In this document: positions 56,786 through 64,000 of the stretch, piece by piece
Layout of the letters: the number at the start of each line of letters is the position of its first letter
How positions within the stretch are numbered: the stretch's first letter is position 1
NCBI RefSeq assembly: GCF_000495815.1
Contig: NZ_AWGE01000001.1
Span: 124,001 to 188,000 of the forward strand
Length of the DNA: 64,000 nucleotides
From: Asticcacaulis sp. AC466
GTDB taxonomy: Bacteria > Pseudomonadota > Alphaproteobacteria > Caulobacterales > Caulobacteraceae
Reading direction: 5' to 3'
Made by a program: the position numbers and the translations under genes
Notes under the pieces: model-generated
What the model was told of the DNA's origin: nothing
What the model saw: the letters and a program-made list of their open reading frames with translations, nothing else
Databases searched by the model: none

Positions 56786-58303
56786 ATGGCTGACATTCTC
56801 GTTCCCGTCCTGGGCGAATCCGTAACCGAAGCTACCATTGCCAAGTGGACGAAAAAGTCCGGCGAAACGGTGAAGAAAGACGAAATCCTCGTCGAACTGG
56901 AAACCGACAAGGTTTCTCTTGAAGTCGCAGCGCCCTCTGACGGTGTGCTGCAAATCCTCGTTGGTGAAGGTGAAACCGTCACGCCTGGCATGGTGCTCGG
57001 TTCGGTCGGTGGCGCTGGTGCCACGGCGTCCGCTCCCGCCGCCAAGCCTGCGGCAGCGCCCGCTGCTGCCGCAGCTCCGGCACCTGCCGCTTCGAGCGCT
57101 ATGCTCGACGTCAAGACGCCGGTGATGGGCGAGTCGGTTGCCGAAGGCACCATCTCGACCTGGCGCAAGAACAAGGGCGATGCGGTCAAGAAGGACGAAA
57201 TCCTCGTTGAAATCGAAACCGATAAGGTCGCCGTCGAAGTGGCATCGCCCGCCGACGGCACCCTGGCCGATATCGTTGCCGCCAATGGCGCGACGGTCAC
57301 GCCGGGTCAGGTCATCGCCCGCATCTCGACCGATGGTTCGGTCGCCGCTTCCGCTCCCGCGGCGGCAGCACCAGCCCCCGCCGCCGCACCGGTGGCCGCT
57401 TCTGCTTCGTCGGACAAGCCGTTGTCGCCGGCCGTCCAGCGTATCGTTTCCGAAACCGGCCTTGACCCGAACAAGGTCGATGGCACGGGTAAGGACGGCC
57501 GCATCACCAAGGGTGACGCACTGGCCGCTCTCAGCACCCCGGCCCCGGCAGCTTCGGCACCGGTGCCGGTTGCGGCCGCTCCTGCCGCACCGCGCCCGGT
57601 CGGTCCGCGTGAAGAACGTGTAAAGATGACGCGCCTGCGTCAGACCATTGCCCGTCGTCTGAAGGAATCGCAGAACACGGCTGCCCAACTGACGACCTTC
57701 AACGAAGTCGACATGTCGACCATCATGGCGTTGCGCAATGCCTACAAGGACGCCTTCGAAAAGCGTCACGGCGTCAAGCTCGGCTTCATGTCGTTCTTCG
57801 CCAAGGCGGTTGTCGCCGCGCTGAAGGACATTCCGGCCGTAAACGCCGAAATCGACGGCACGGACATCATCTACAAGAACCACTACGACCTCGGCGTTGC
57901 CGTCGGCACCGATAAGGGTCTGGTCGTTCCGGTCCTGCGTGACGTCGATACGCTGTCGCTGGCCGGCATCGAAAAGGGCATCGCCGCCCTGGGCAAGCAG
58001 GCCCGCGACGGCACCCTGTCGATCGATCAGCTTCAAGGCGGCACCTTCACCATCACCAATGGCGGCATCTATGGCTCGCTGATGTCAACGCCGATCCTCA
58101 ACATGCCGCAAGTCGGCATCTTGGGCATGCACTCGATCAAGGAACGCCCGATGGCGGTCAATGGTCAGGTGGTCATCCGTCCGATGATGTATCTGGCTTT
58201 GAGCTACGATCACCGCATCGTTGACGGCAAGGAAGCCGTTACCTTCCTGGTCCGCGTCAAGGAAGGCCTGGAAGACCCGCAGCGCTTCGTGCTCGACGTC
58301 TAA
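56786..58303 (+). CDS. sucB: Dihydrolipoyl succinyltransferase (E2 of 2-oxoglutarate dehydrogenase), two lipoyl domains
   Basis: A 505-residue core enzyme of the complex. Unusually it has two tandem lipoyl domains: residues 1-78 (ETDKVSLEV, Lys42) and ~105-182 (ETDKVAVEV, Lys147), joined by Ala/Pro linkers. The peripheral-subunit binding domain is near 213-250 ([31 protein letters not shown]). The catalytic domain ends with [16 protein letters not shown], containing the catalytic His and Asp. SucB of E. coli and most alphaproteobacteria has a single lipoyl domain in about 400 residues. The E2o type is supported by sucA next to it. It ends before a strong terminator. Confidence 0.96.
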   Translation: MADILVPVLGESVTEATIAKWTKKSGETVKKDEILVELETDKVSLEVAAPSDGVLQILVGEGETVTPGMVLGSVGGAGATASAPAAKPAAAPAAAAAPAPAASSAMLDVKTPVMGESVAEGTISTWRKNKGDAVKKDEILVEIETDKVAVEVASPADGTLADIVAANGATVTPGQVIARISTDGSVAASAPAAAAPAPAAAPVAASASSDKPLSPAVQRIVSETGLDPNKVDGTGKDGRITKGDALAALSTPAPAASAPVPVAAAPAAPRPVGPREERVKMTRLRQTIARRLKESQNTAAQLTTFNEVDMSTIMALRNAYKDAFEKRHGVKLGFMSFFAKAVVAALKDIPAVNAEIDGTDIIYKNHYDLGVAVGTDKGLVVPVLRDVDTLSLAGIEKGIAALGKQARDGTLSIDQLQGGTFTITNGGIYGSLMSTPILNMPQVGILGMHSIKERPMAVNGQVVIRPMMYLALSYDHRIVDGKEAVTFLVRVKEGLEDPQRFVLDV

Positions 58304-58327
58304 TCGGCATTTTTCCGCTAATGCATT

Positions 58328-58363
58328 AAGCCCGCTATCGTGATACACGGTAGCGGGCTTTTT
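58328..58363 (+). terminator. Terminator of the sucAB unit
   Basis: AAGCCCGCTA and TAGCGGGCTT form a perfect 10-pair stem with a 13-base loop, followed by TTT, 25 bases after the sucB stop. The open frame of the next gene begins inside it, which supports the later ATG at 58379. Confidence 0.85.
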
Positions 58364-58378
58364 CATCCGGCTTTGATC

Positions 58379-59539
58379 ATGAAACGTTTTGTTATTCTGC
58401 TTCTGGCCCTTTGCCTGACTGGGTGCCTCAGCACGCCGCGCGAAGCCTTCAATACCCACGAACAACGCAAGGCGGAATTGCCTGGTTTCACCGATGTTCG
58501 GGTGTCGTCGGAAGATGAAAATCTGACGGCGAAGCTGGAACGCGATCTGATCGCCAACCGTCAGGCGCATCCGACAAAACAGCTGTCCATACTGGCCTTG
58601 TCAGGCGGTGGCGCCGATGGCGCGTTCGGTGCCGGCGTGTTGGTTGGCTGGACGAAAAAGGGTGACCGGCCGGATTTTCAGGTCGTCACCGGTGTGTCCA
58701 CGGGTGCGCTGATCGCGCCTTTTGCCTTCCTGGGGCCCGACTACGACCCGCAGCTGCGCGAGGCCTATACCAGCGGCATCGCCACGCGTTCGATGAAGAA
58801 GCGGCCCTTGGGCGCTCTATTCACGCCAGGGGTATACAGTTCGAAGACGTTCAGCGGATTGGTCAATCATTTCGTCGATGTCAAACTGGTCGAAGACATT
58901 GCGGCCAAGGTCGATGACAAGGGCGGGCGGCTCTACGTCGCCACGACTAATCTCGATACCCAGAGCGGGGTCATCTGGGACCTTGGCGCCATCGCATCGC
59001 AAGGCGTCGCGCAAGGCGAGGATGGCAAGATCCGGGCCCGCGACCTGATCCGCCAGGTCCTGGCGGCTTCGGCCAGTGTCCCGGCGGCCTTCGCGCCCGT
59101 GATGATCCGTACCGAAGTCAACGAGAACGGCGCCACCTCCGAAATCAACGAAATGCATGTTGACGGCAGCGTCACCATGCCTTTTTTCGTCCTGCCGGAA
59201 TCGCTCCTGAACTGGAAGGTACCCGATGCCCTGAAAACCAACGGGCGGATCTACGTCTTGGTCAACGGCAATATAAATCCCCATTTTGCCGTCACCAAAT
59301 ACCGGGCGCTCGACGTCGCGGCGCGTAGTTTCGACACGCTGACGCGCGCCCAGGCCCGGACGACCCTGGTCAGTATCAAGGGCTTCGCTGCCCGTAACGG
59401 CCTGAGCGTATCGGTGGTCAGCATCCCGGACAGTTTTACCGGTGGTGGCCTGATGGCCTTCGACAAGGACAGTATGCAGACGGTTTTTAACCTGGGCTAT
59501 GACCTGAGCGTCGATGGTAAGGGCTTTGTGCGGCCTTAA
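58379..59539 (+). CDS. Patatin-like phospholipase lipoprotein
   Basis: A 386-residue lipoprotein (lipobox LTGC at residues ~14-17) with a patatin domain. The oxyanion loop is SGGGADGAFGAGVL, the nucleophile motif GVSTG (Gly-Val-Ser-Thr-Gly), and the catalytic Asp lies in HVDGSVT. It probably hydrolyses phospholipid acyl chains at the cell envelope. ATG 58379 is chosen since the longer frame begins inside the sucB terminator. It stands alone between sucB and an unknown gene, within the stretch separating E2 from E3. Confidence 0.9.
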   Translation: MKRFVILLLALCLTGCLSTPREAFNTHEQRKAELPGFTDVRVSSEDENLTAKLERDLIANRQAHPTKQLSILALSGGGADGAFGAGVLVGWTKKGDRPDFQVVTGVSTGALIAPFAFLGPDYDPQLREAYTSGIATRSMKKRPLGALFTPGVYSSKTFSGLVNHFVDVKLVEDIAAKVDDKGGRLYVATTNLDTQSGVIWDLGAIASQGVAQGEDGKIRARDLIRQVLAASASVPAAFAPVMIRTEVNENGATSEINEMHVDGSVTMPFFVLPESLLNWKVPDALKTNGRIYVLVNGNINPHFAVTKYRALDVAARSFDTLTRAQARTTLVSIKGFAARNGLSVSVVSIPDSFTGGGLMAFDKDSMQTVFNLGYDLSVDGKGFVRP

Positions 59540-59643
59540 TATCCCATGTCATAAATCTTTGAAGCTGCTTACACATTCCGCTTGGTGCCGGCCTGGGTGT
59601 GAATTAATCTCTCAAAAACAAGTAATATAAAAAGGGGTTAGGG

Positions 59644-60498
59644 ATGAGGACGTTACAGATATGTGGGCTGGCTGTTATGGGGCTGGCTTTGGCCTGCGCG
59701 GCCGATGCGAAAGGTATGAAGAAGGAACTTAGCAACCGGGAATCCTTCACGACGGCGGACGCGGTCAAGGGACAGGCCTATGTGAATGCTGCCATGACGA
59801 CGCCGATGATGGACCTGTTGATGAAGGCCGACGTCAATCACCCGGATGCCATGCTGGAATATGGCATCGCCCTTGATCTGGGCCGTCCATCCGTTTCGAG
59901 CCAGATGACTCAGGCCGACAAGGAAAAGCTGAAGCGCGGGTTTCGAAGCATGCTCGACCTGTATATCAATTCCGGTGACAAGTTCGATATAACGTTTAAC
60001 GAAGATGCCATGCTGGATCAGTCAGAATTCTGGATCTACCTGGCCAAGCATGTCGGACGTCCCAAGCCCCGCGCCAGCCTGAACGGCGTGGCTGGTGGTG
60101 AAAGCGTGCCGGGTGCGCCACCGATGGCCTTCATTCCTGACGATCCCAACCAGGATAAGGAGTTCAACCTCAACGAAGACCTGATCCTCAAGCCCAATGT
60201 CGTCAATGCCGCAACGGCCTGTGCTCAGTCGGCCTTTGGGTTCGCGCGTATGCGCAAGGCACAGACGGTGGATATAGCCGAAACCCGGCTGACCGCCGAA
60301 CAGTTCGGCCAGGCGCAGGCCGCCGCCGCCAAGGCGTACCGTACCGCATATGCCGAAGGCGGGCTGGCCTGTGGTGGCAAGGATTATTTCTTCCAGGTGG
60401 TCGAATTCGCCAGCCATAACCTGGGTGCGCTCGGTGCCATGAAGGACAATCCCGCTGCCGTCCTGCCACAACTGGGCGAGCCCAAGGTCGAGGAATAG
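59644..60498 (+). CDS. Hypothetical exported protein
   Basis: A 284-residue protein with a signal peptide (MRTLQICGLAVMGLALACAADA). The mature part is largely polar and helical with YINSGDKFDITFNEDAMLDQSEFW, and one cysteine pair. No domain recognised. The upstream segment TAGGG lies directly before the ATG. Function unknown; it may be envelope associated. Confidence 0.8.
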   Translation: MRTLQICGLAVMGLALACAADAKGMKKELSNRESFTTADAVKGQAYVNAAMTTPMMDLLMKADVNHPDAMLEYGIALDLGRPSVSSQMTQADKEKLKRGFRSMLDLYINSGDKFDITFNEDAMLDQSEFWIYLAKHVGRPKPRASLNGVAGGESVPGAPPMAFIPDDPNQDKEFNLNEDLILKPNVVNAATACAQSAFGFARMRKAQTVDIAETRLTAEQFGQAQAAAAKAYRTAYAEGGLACGGKDYFFQVVEFASHNLGALGAMKDNPAAVLPQLGEPKVEE

Positions 60499-60576
60499 GG
60501 GCGACGGCGGGAGTAGTCATGCGCCGGTATTTGAGCTAAGCTTTCGTTAACCCTTCAGCGGCGGACAGGTGACGGC

Positions 60577-61116
60577 ATGAAGTATCTGCGTTGGTTTATC
60601 GTGGCAATCGTAATTGCCTATGTCGGCTGGATCGCGTTTCCCGTGGTGAAGGCTTTCCTGCTGCCTCCGGATGTCAATGGCCCCACCATTGCGGCGCGGA
60701 GCATGGACCAAAGCGACTACCACGGGGGCTTCGATGCACCCGCCTATCAGCCACCGCCTGAGCCCATGGCCGATTCCATTCAGGGCGATACCGCCGTTCA
60801 GGCCATTGTTACCGACAACAAGCCGGTTATCTTCCTGTGGAGTGCGGTCATCGGCCTGTATCTGCTGGCGGCGCTGCTGCACGCCAACGGCAATATCCGC
60901 GCGGCCTTCGTCTACCTGATCGGTTTTATCGCCGACCTGATCCTGACCTATCTGACAAATGGCGACAAAAGCTTTGGCTTGATGGACAAGATCTATACCG
61001 TCCTGTCCGGATGGGACCCGCGCTATGTGCTCACCCTGATCGCCCTGGTCATGGGTTTTTTCGTCTATCTCACCAGCTTTCGTCCGCAGAAGCGGATGTC
61101 CGCCGCTGTCCCCTGA
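60577..61116 (+). CDS. Hypothetical membrane protein
   Basis: A 179-residue protein with an N-terminal helix (about 6-24), a Pro-rich periplasmic loop, and three more helices (about 84-100, 105-125 and 145-165). No domain recognised. It lies directly upstream of lpd with about 130 bases between. It could be a separate gene of the envelope. Confidence 0.75.
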   Translation: MKYLRWFIVAIVIAYVGWIAFPVVKAFLLPPDVNGPTIAARSMDQSDYHGGFDAPAYQPPPEPMADSIQGDTAVQAIVTDNKPVIFLWSAVIGLYLLAALLHANGNIRAAFVYLIGFIADLILTYLTNGDKSFGLMDKIYTVLSGWDPRYVLTLIALVMGFFVYLTSFRPQKRMSAAVP

Positions 61117-61247
61117 GATGCCGTCCCATGCGATCGCGGACAGAAACTGGCAAGAAAACCGCTTTTGTCGGCGTAATTGACTTGACCCAAACGGCATGGG
61201 CTCCTAGCTAACAGGCAGCAATTTACCGACTTAAAAGGGCTACTGGC

Positions 61248-62654
61248 ATGGCTGAAGACAATTTCGACGTAGTGATCATCGGCGGCGGACCCGGTGGCTA
61301 TAACGCAGCCGTCCGCGCCGGCCAGCTTGGCCTCAAGACCGCGATCGTCGAGTCGCGCGGCGTTCTCGGCGGCACCTGCCTGAATGTCGGCTGCATGCCA
61401 TCCAAGGCGCTTCTGCATGCATCGGAACTGTACGAGTTGGCGGGCCACGAATTTGCCAATATCGGCATCGAAGTCGCTGCGCCTAAGGTCAATCTGGTCC
61501 AGATGATGAAGGCCAAGCAGGACAGCGTCACCGCCCTTACCAAGGGCGTCGAATTCCTGATGAAGAAGAATAAGGTCACTTACTTTGTCGGACGCGGGAC
61601 CATCGCCGGTCCGGGTCGGGTCATCGTCACCGGCGCGGATGGCGCCACCCAGACCCTCAACACCAAGAACATCGTCGTCGCCACCGGTTCTGAGCCGACG
61701 CCGCTGCCGGGCGTCGAAGTCGATCAAAAGTCGATCGTCGATTCGACCGGCGCCCTGTCTTTGCCGGCCGTGCCGAAGTCGCTGGTCGTGGTTGGCGCCG
61801 GCATTATCGGCCTTGAACTCGGCTCTGTGTGGCGCCGCCTTGGCGCTCAGGTCACTGTCGTCGAATTCCTTGACCGCATTACGCCAGGCATGGATACCGA
61901 AATGGCCACCGCCTTCCAGAAGGCACTGGTCAAACAGGGCGTGAGCTTCAAGCTGGGCACCAAGGTGACGTCCGCTAAGCCGGGTAGCAAGGGCGTCGAA
62001 CTGACCCTGGAGCCCGCCGCCGGCGGGACACCGGAAAAACTCACCGCTGATGTCGTGCTGGTCGCCATCGGCCGCCGTCCCTTCACTAAGGGACTGGGCC
62101 TCGAGTCGGTTGGCGTCACGCCGGACGCACGCGGCTTCATTCCGACCAACCATTTCAAGACCACCGCGCCGGGCGTCTGGGCCATCGGCGATGTTATCTT
62201 GGGCCCAATGCTGGCGCACAAGGCGGAAGAAGATGCGGTTGCCTGTATTGAGCTGATCGCGGGTAAGGCCGGGCATGTCGATTACAATCTGGTGCCGTCG
62301 GTCGTCTATACCTATCCGGAAGTGGCTTGGGTCGGTCAGACCGAGGAACAGGTCAAGGCGTCGGGCGTGGCGTACAAGACTGGCAAGTTCCCGTTCACGG
62401 CCAATAGCCGCGCCAAGATCAACCACGAAACCGAGGGCTTCGTGAAATTCATTGCCGACGCCAAGACAGACAAGGTCTTGGGTGTCCACATGATGGGGCC
62501 GCAGGTCGGCGAAATGATCGGCGAAGCCTGCGTCCTGATGGCGTTCGGCGGGGCTTCGGAAGATCTGGCACGGACCTGCCACCCGCACCCTACGCGCTCC
62601 GAAGCCGTCCGTCAGGCGGCCATGGGCGTCGAAAACTGGGCCATGCAGATGTAG
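61248..62654 (+). CDS. lpd: Dihydrolipoyl dehydrogenase (E3)
   Basis: The 468-residue FAD enzyme reoxidises the lipoyl groups of the 2-oxoglutarate (and pyruvate) complexes. FAD motif VVIIGGGPGGYNAAVRAGQLG, redox disulfide GGTCLNVGCMPSK (Cys pair), NAD motif VVVGAGIIGLELGSVW, and the C-terminal His-Glu dyad in CHPHPTRSE are all present. It follows sucAB after three intervening genes and supplies E3. A strong terminator follows. Confidence 0.98.
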   Translation: MAEDNFDVVIIGGGPGGYNAAVRAGQLGLKTAIVESRGVLGGTCLNVGCMPSKALLHASELYELAGHEFANIGIEVAAPKVNLVQMMKAKQDSVTALTKGVEFLMKKNKVTYFVGRGTIAGPGRVIVTGADGATQTLNTKNIVVATGSEPTPLPGVEVDQKSIVDSTGALSLPAVPKSLVVVGAGIIGLELGSVWRRLGAQVTVVEFLDRITPGMDTEMATAFQKALVKQGVSFKLGTKVTSAKPGSKGVELTLEPAAGGTPEKLTADVVLVAIGRRPFTKGLGLESVGVTPDARGFIPTNHFKTTAPGVWAIGDVILGPMLAHKAEEDAVACIELIAGKAGHVDYNLVPSVVYTYPEVAWVGQTEEQVKASGVAYKTGKFPFTANSRAKINHETEGFVKFIADAKTDKVLGVHMMGPQVGEMIGEACVLMAFGGASEDLARTCHPHPTRSEAVRQAAMGVENWAMQM

Positions 62655-62681
62655 GCCGATCGCCTGCGACTACGGACTGTG

Positions 62682-62712
62682 GAAAAGGGAGCCTTGGCTC
62701 CCTTTTCTGTTG
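62682..62712 (+). terminator. Terminator of lpd
   Basis: GAAAAGGGAGCC and GGCTCCCTTTTC form a perfect 12-pair stem with a 2-base loop, followed by TGTTGTT. It sits between the convergent lpd and PPOX gene and could serve both strands. Confidence 0.8.
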
Positions 62713-62722
62713 TTGAGGTCGG

Positions 62723-63226
62723 TCAATGGGACAGGTTGGCCTTGCCGACGTCACCGACCTTGGGCAGTTCCCCAGTCATAAAGGCCTTTACATAGGCCAG
62801 ACCTGTGGCGACTGCGCCCGGGGTATCCCAGAATTCAGCCTCTTCGGCCTCGAAACGGATAAGGACGAGGTTGGGGTCTTCCTTGCCGGCGGGGAACCAC
62901 ACCTTGTCCAGATCGCTCCACAAGGCGTCGATCTTTGCGCGATCACGTTCGATGACGGCGCGTCCCGATACCGAAACATAACGATGTGCGCTGGTATCAG
63001 AGTAGGTGAGGAGGGCAGTTGGATGATTTTCGATCTCCTGCGCCTTTTCGGTGTCTGCGCCGGTGAAGAACCACAGCGTGCCGTCGAAGGTTTCCGCCTG
63101 TTTACACATCATTGGCCGCGCATGAAAGACACCGGCATCATCCGACGTCGCCATCATCGAGACCTTGATATCCTTGATCAGAGACCAGATTTTTTCGCGC
63201 GCTTCCGCGCCGTGCAGATTAGCCAT
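62723..63226 (-). CDS. PPOX-fold general stress protein
   Basis: A 167-residue protein of the pyridoxamine 5'-phosphate oxidase-like flavin fold, general stress protein 26 type: LIKDIKVSMMATSDDAGVFHARPM, LWFFTGADTEKAQEIENHP and YVSVSGRAVIERD. It probably binds a flavin. The ATG at 63226 has GGAG upstream; the next ATG at 63238 has none. The open frame extends to 63520 without support. Confidence 0.9.
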   Translation of the reverse strand: MANLHGAEAREKIWSLIKDIKVSMMATSDDAGVFHARPMMCKQAETFDGTLWFFTGADTEKAQEIENHPTALLTYSDTSAHRYVSVSGRAVIERDRAKIDALWSDLDKVWFPAGKEDPNLVLIRFEAEEAEFWDTPGAVATGLAYVKAFMTGELPKVGDVGKANLSH

Positions 63227-63335
63227 GTCAATCTCCATTAAAGGAGATGACCATGGCGGTTGCCGGGTAAGGATACGATCAGGAAACGGCGAGCTTTGAT
63301 ACGGGCGCGCGTAATTAGGCGGCGCGTGCCGCCCG

Positions 63336-64000
63336 CTACTGAACCGATACGATGCGGCTGAAGCGTTTGCCGTTCGGCGCGACCGACCGTGTCTCAACTG
63401 TTCCATTGACCGCGACCGGACCGCGATAAGCGGTCCATTTGCCGCCCGCCGTGCGGTACTGAATAGCCAGATCGCCATAGGCCAGGTTTGCTTCGAAGAC
63501 GCCGCCGGTGATCCGGGCACCCGGTGCGGGCAGACGGTAGGCTATACCGGCCGCTTCCATGTCCGCGAGTCGCGGCGCCAGACGGTCATTGAAGTTCTGC
63601 CAGTCCGACAGCAAGCCGTTGTAGTCGATCTGGCCGTCGCCGTAGTGATAGGCGCGGCCCGCGACGTAGGCGGGTTCCCATGATCCGATGTGCCAGGCAC
63701 GTTCGGCGAGGGCCATTGTGCGCGGATAGATAAGATAGTCAGCGATGCTGTCGGTCCGGACGCCCTCACTCCATAGCTGGCCCTGCATTCCGGTTATTTT
63801 GCGGCCGGATTCCAGTGGCTCGGTGTCTGCGACGGTCTGGCCGCGCGCCTGTAAATCGGTCATCAGGCTGGCATTGGCCGCCAGATTTTCCGGCATGAAG
63901 GCGAAGACCTTGAACAGGTCGGTGCCGCGTGATGCCCAGTCCATGCCGCGTTCCTTCGGGTCGGGGGCGTAGGGCATATCGAAATACAACACTTCCGGCG
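63336..64000 (-). CDS. GH20 beta-N-acetylhexosaminidase, C-terminal part
   Basis: The gene enters from the right edge on the minus strand; only about 221 C-terminal residues are visible. The frame is open to position 64000 (reading PEVLYFDMPYAPDPKERG), so the methionine near 63992 is not the start. The segment MQGQLWSEGVRTDSIADYLIYPRTMALAERAW is the GH20 signature holding the conserved Trp and Glu of the sugar site. A C-terminal beta domain (about the last 80 residues, FEANLAYGDLAIQYRTAGGKWTAYRG) follows. The enzyme removes terminal N-acetylglucosamine from chitin fragments or cell-wall sugars. The catalytic Asp-Glu pair lies outside the window. Confidence 0.92.
   Translation of the reverse strand, partial: PEVLYFDMPYAPDPKERGMDWASRGTDLFKVFAFMPENLAANASLMTDLQARGQTVADTEPLESGRKITGMQGQLWSEGVRTDSIADYLIYPRTMALAERAWHIGSWEPAYVAGRAYHYGDGQIDYNGLLSDWQNFNDRLAPRLADMEAAGIAYRLPAPGARITGGVFEANLAYGDLAIQYRTAGGKWTAYRGPVAVNGTVETRSVAPNGKRFSRIVSVQ

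Overview
The window is a chromosomal segment of an alphaproteobacterium, most likely a Caulobacterales member close to Asticcacaulis. The evidence is a DivL-type kinase with tyrosine in place of the phospho-accepting histidine, a perfect CtrA-type site (TTAA-N7-TTAA), a RegB/SenC/RegA redox cluster, the rpsT-dnaA-dnaN-recF-gyrB block, and a base composition that looks moderately GC-rich (estimated by eye). No rRNA, tRNA, insertion sequence, prophage or CRISPR array was seen. The species name is inference.

Layout. 0-14.4 kb: ubiquinone genes (ubiB partial, ubiE), a stand-alone receiver protein, an alpha-2-macroglobulin/PBP1C pair, an MHS-type transporter, beta carbonic anhydrase, an aldo/keto reductase relative with a CtrA site upstream, mutM, and a thioredoxin-like protein. 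14.4-24.4 kb: the replication block rpsT, dnaA, dnaN, recF, gyrB, then dgkA and recQ. Between rpsT and dnaA lies an 850-base gene-free stretch rich in hairpins. 24.4-37.3 kb: PBP1A, a YgjP-type metallopeptidase, an intracellular PHA depolymerase, the senC/regB/regA redox regulators, divL, a CreD-like membrane protein and a small lipoprotein.

37.3-62.7 kb is a TCA-cycle supercluster: ferredoxin, sdhCDAB, mdh, sucCD, sucAB and lpd. It is split by an accessory island (43.3-51.2 kb). The island holds a probable lysozyme-inhibitor lipoprotein with both LprI-like and MliC-like parts, an ArsR regulator followed by four consecutive SRPBCC/AHSA1 proteins, a YceI lipoprotein, a PhnB-like protein, and a LytTR regulator overlapping a secreted DUF3298-like protein. 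A patatin lipoprotein and two unknown envelope proteins sit between sucB and lpd. The window ends with a PPOX-fold stress protein and the C-terminal part of a GH20 beta-hexosaminidase.

How the genes work together: the sdh, mdh and suc genes supply succinate dehydrogenase, malate dehydrogenase, succinyl-CoA synthetase and the 2-oxoglutarate dehydrogenase complex, whose E3 is lpd. Quinone synthesis (ubiB/E) feeds the same respiratory chain, and RegB/RegA probably senses its redox state. DivL and the CtrA site belong to the Caulobacter-type cell-cycle circuit.

Most points worth a second look are departures from family norms or unexplained non-coding structure: two lipoyl domains in SucB, a lost zinc cysteine in MutM, degenerate catalytic residues in the aldo/keto reductase, three direct repeats before sucA, tandem operator palindromes before creD, and the hairpin-rich dnaA leader. 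I did not find a clearly new multi-gene system such as a defence island.
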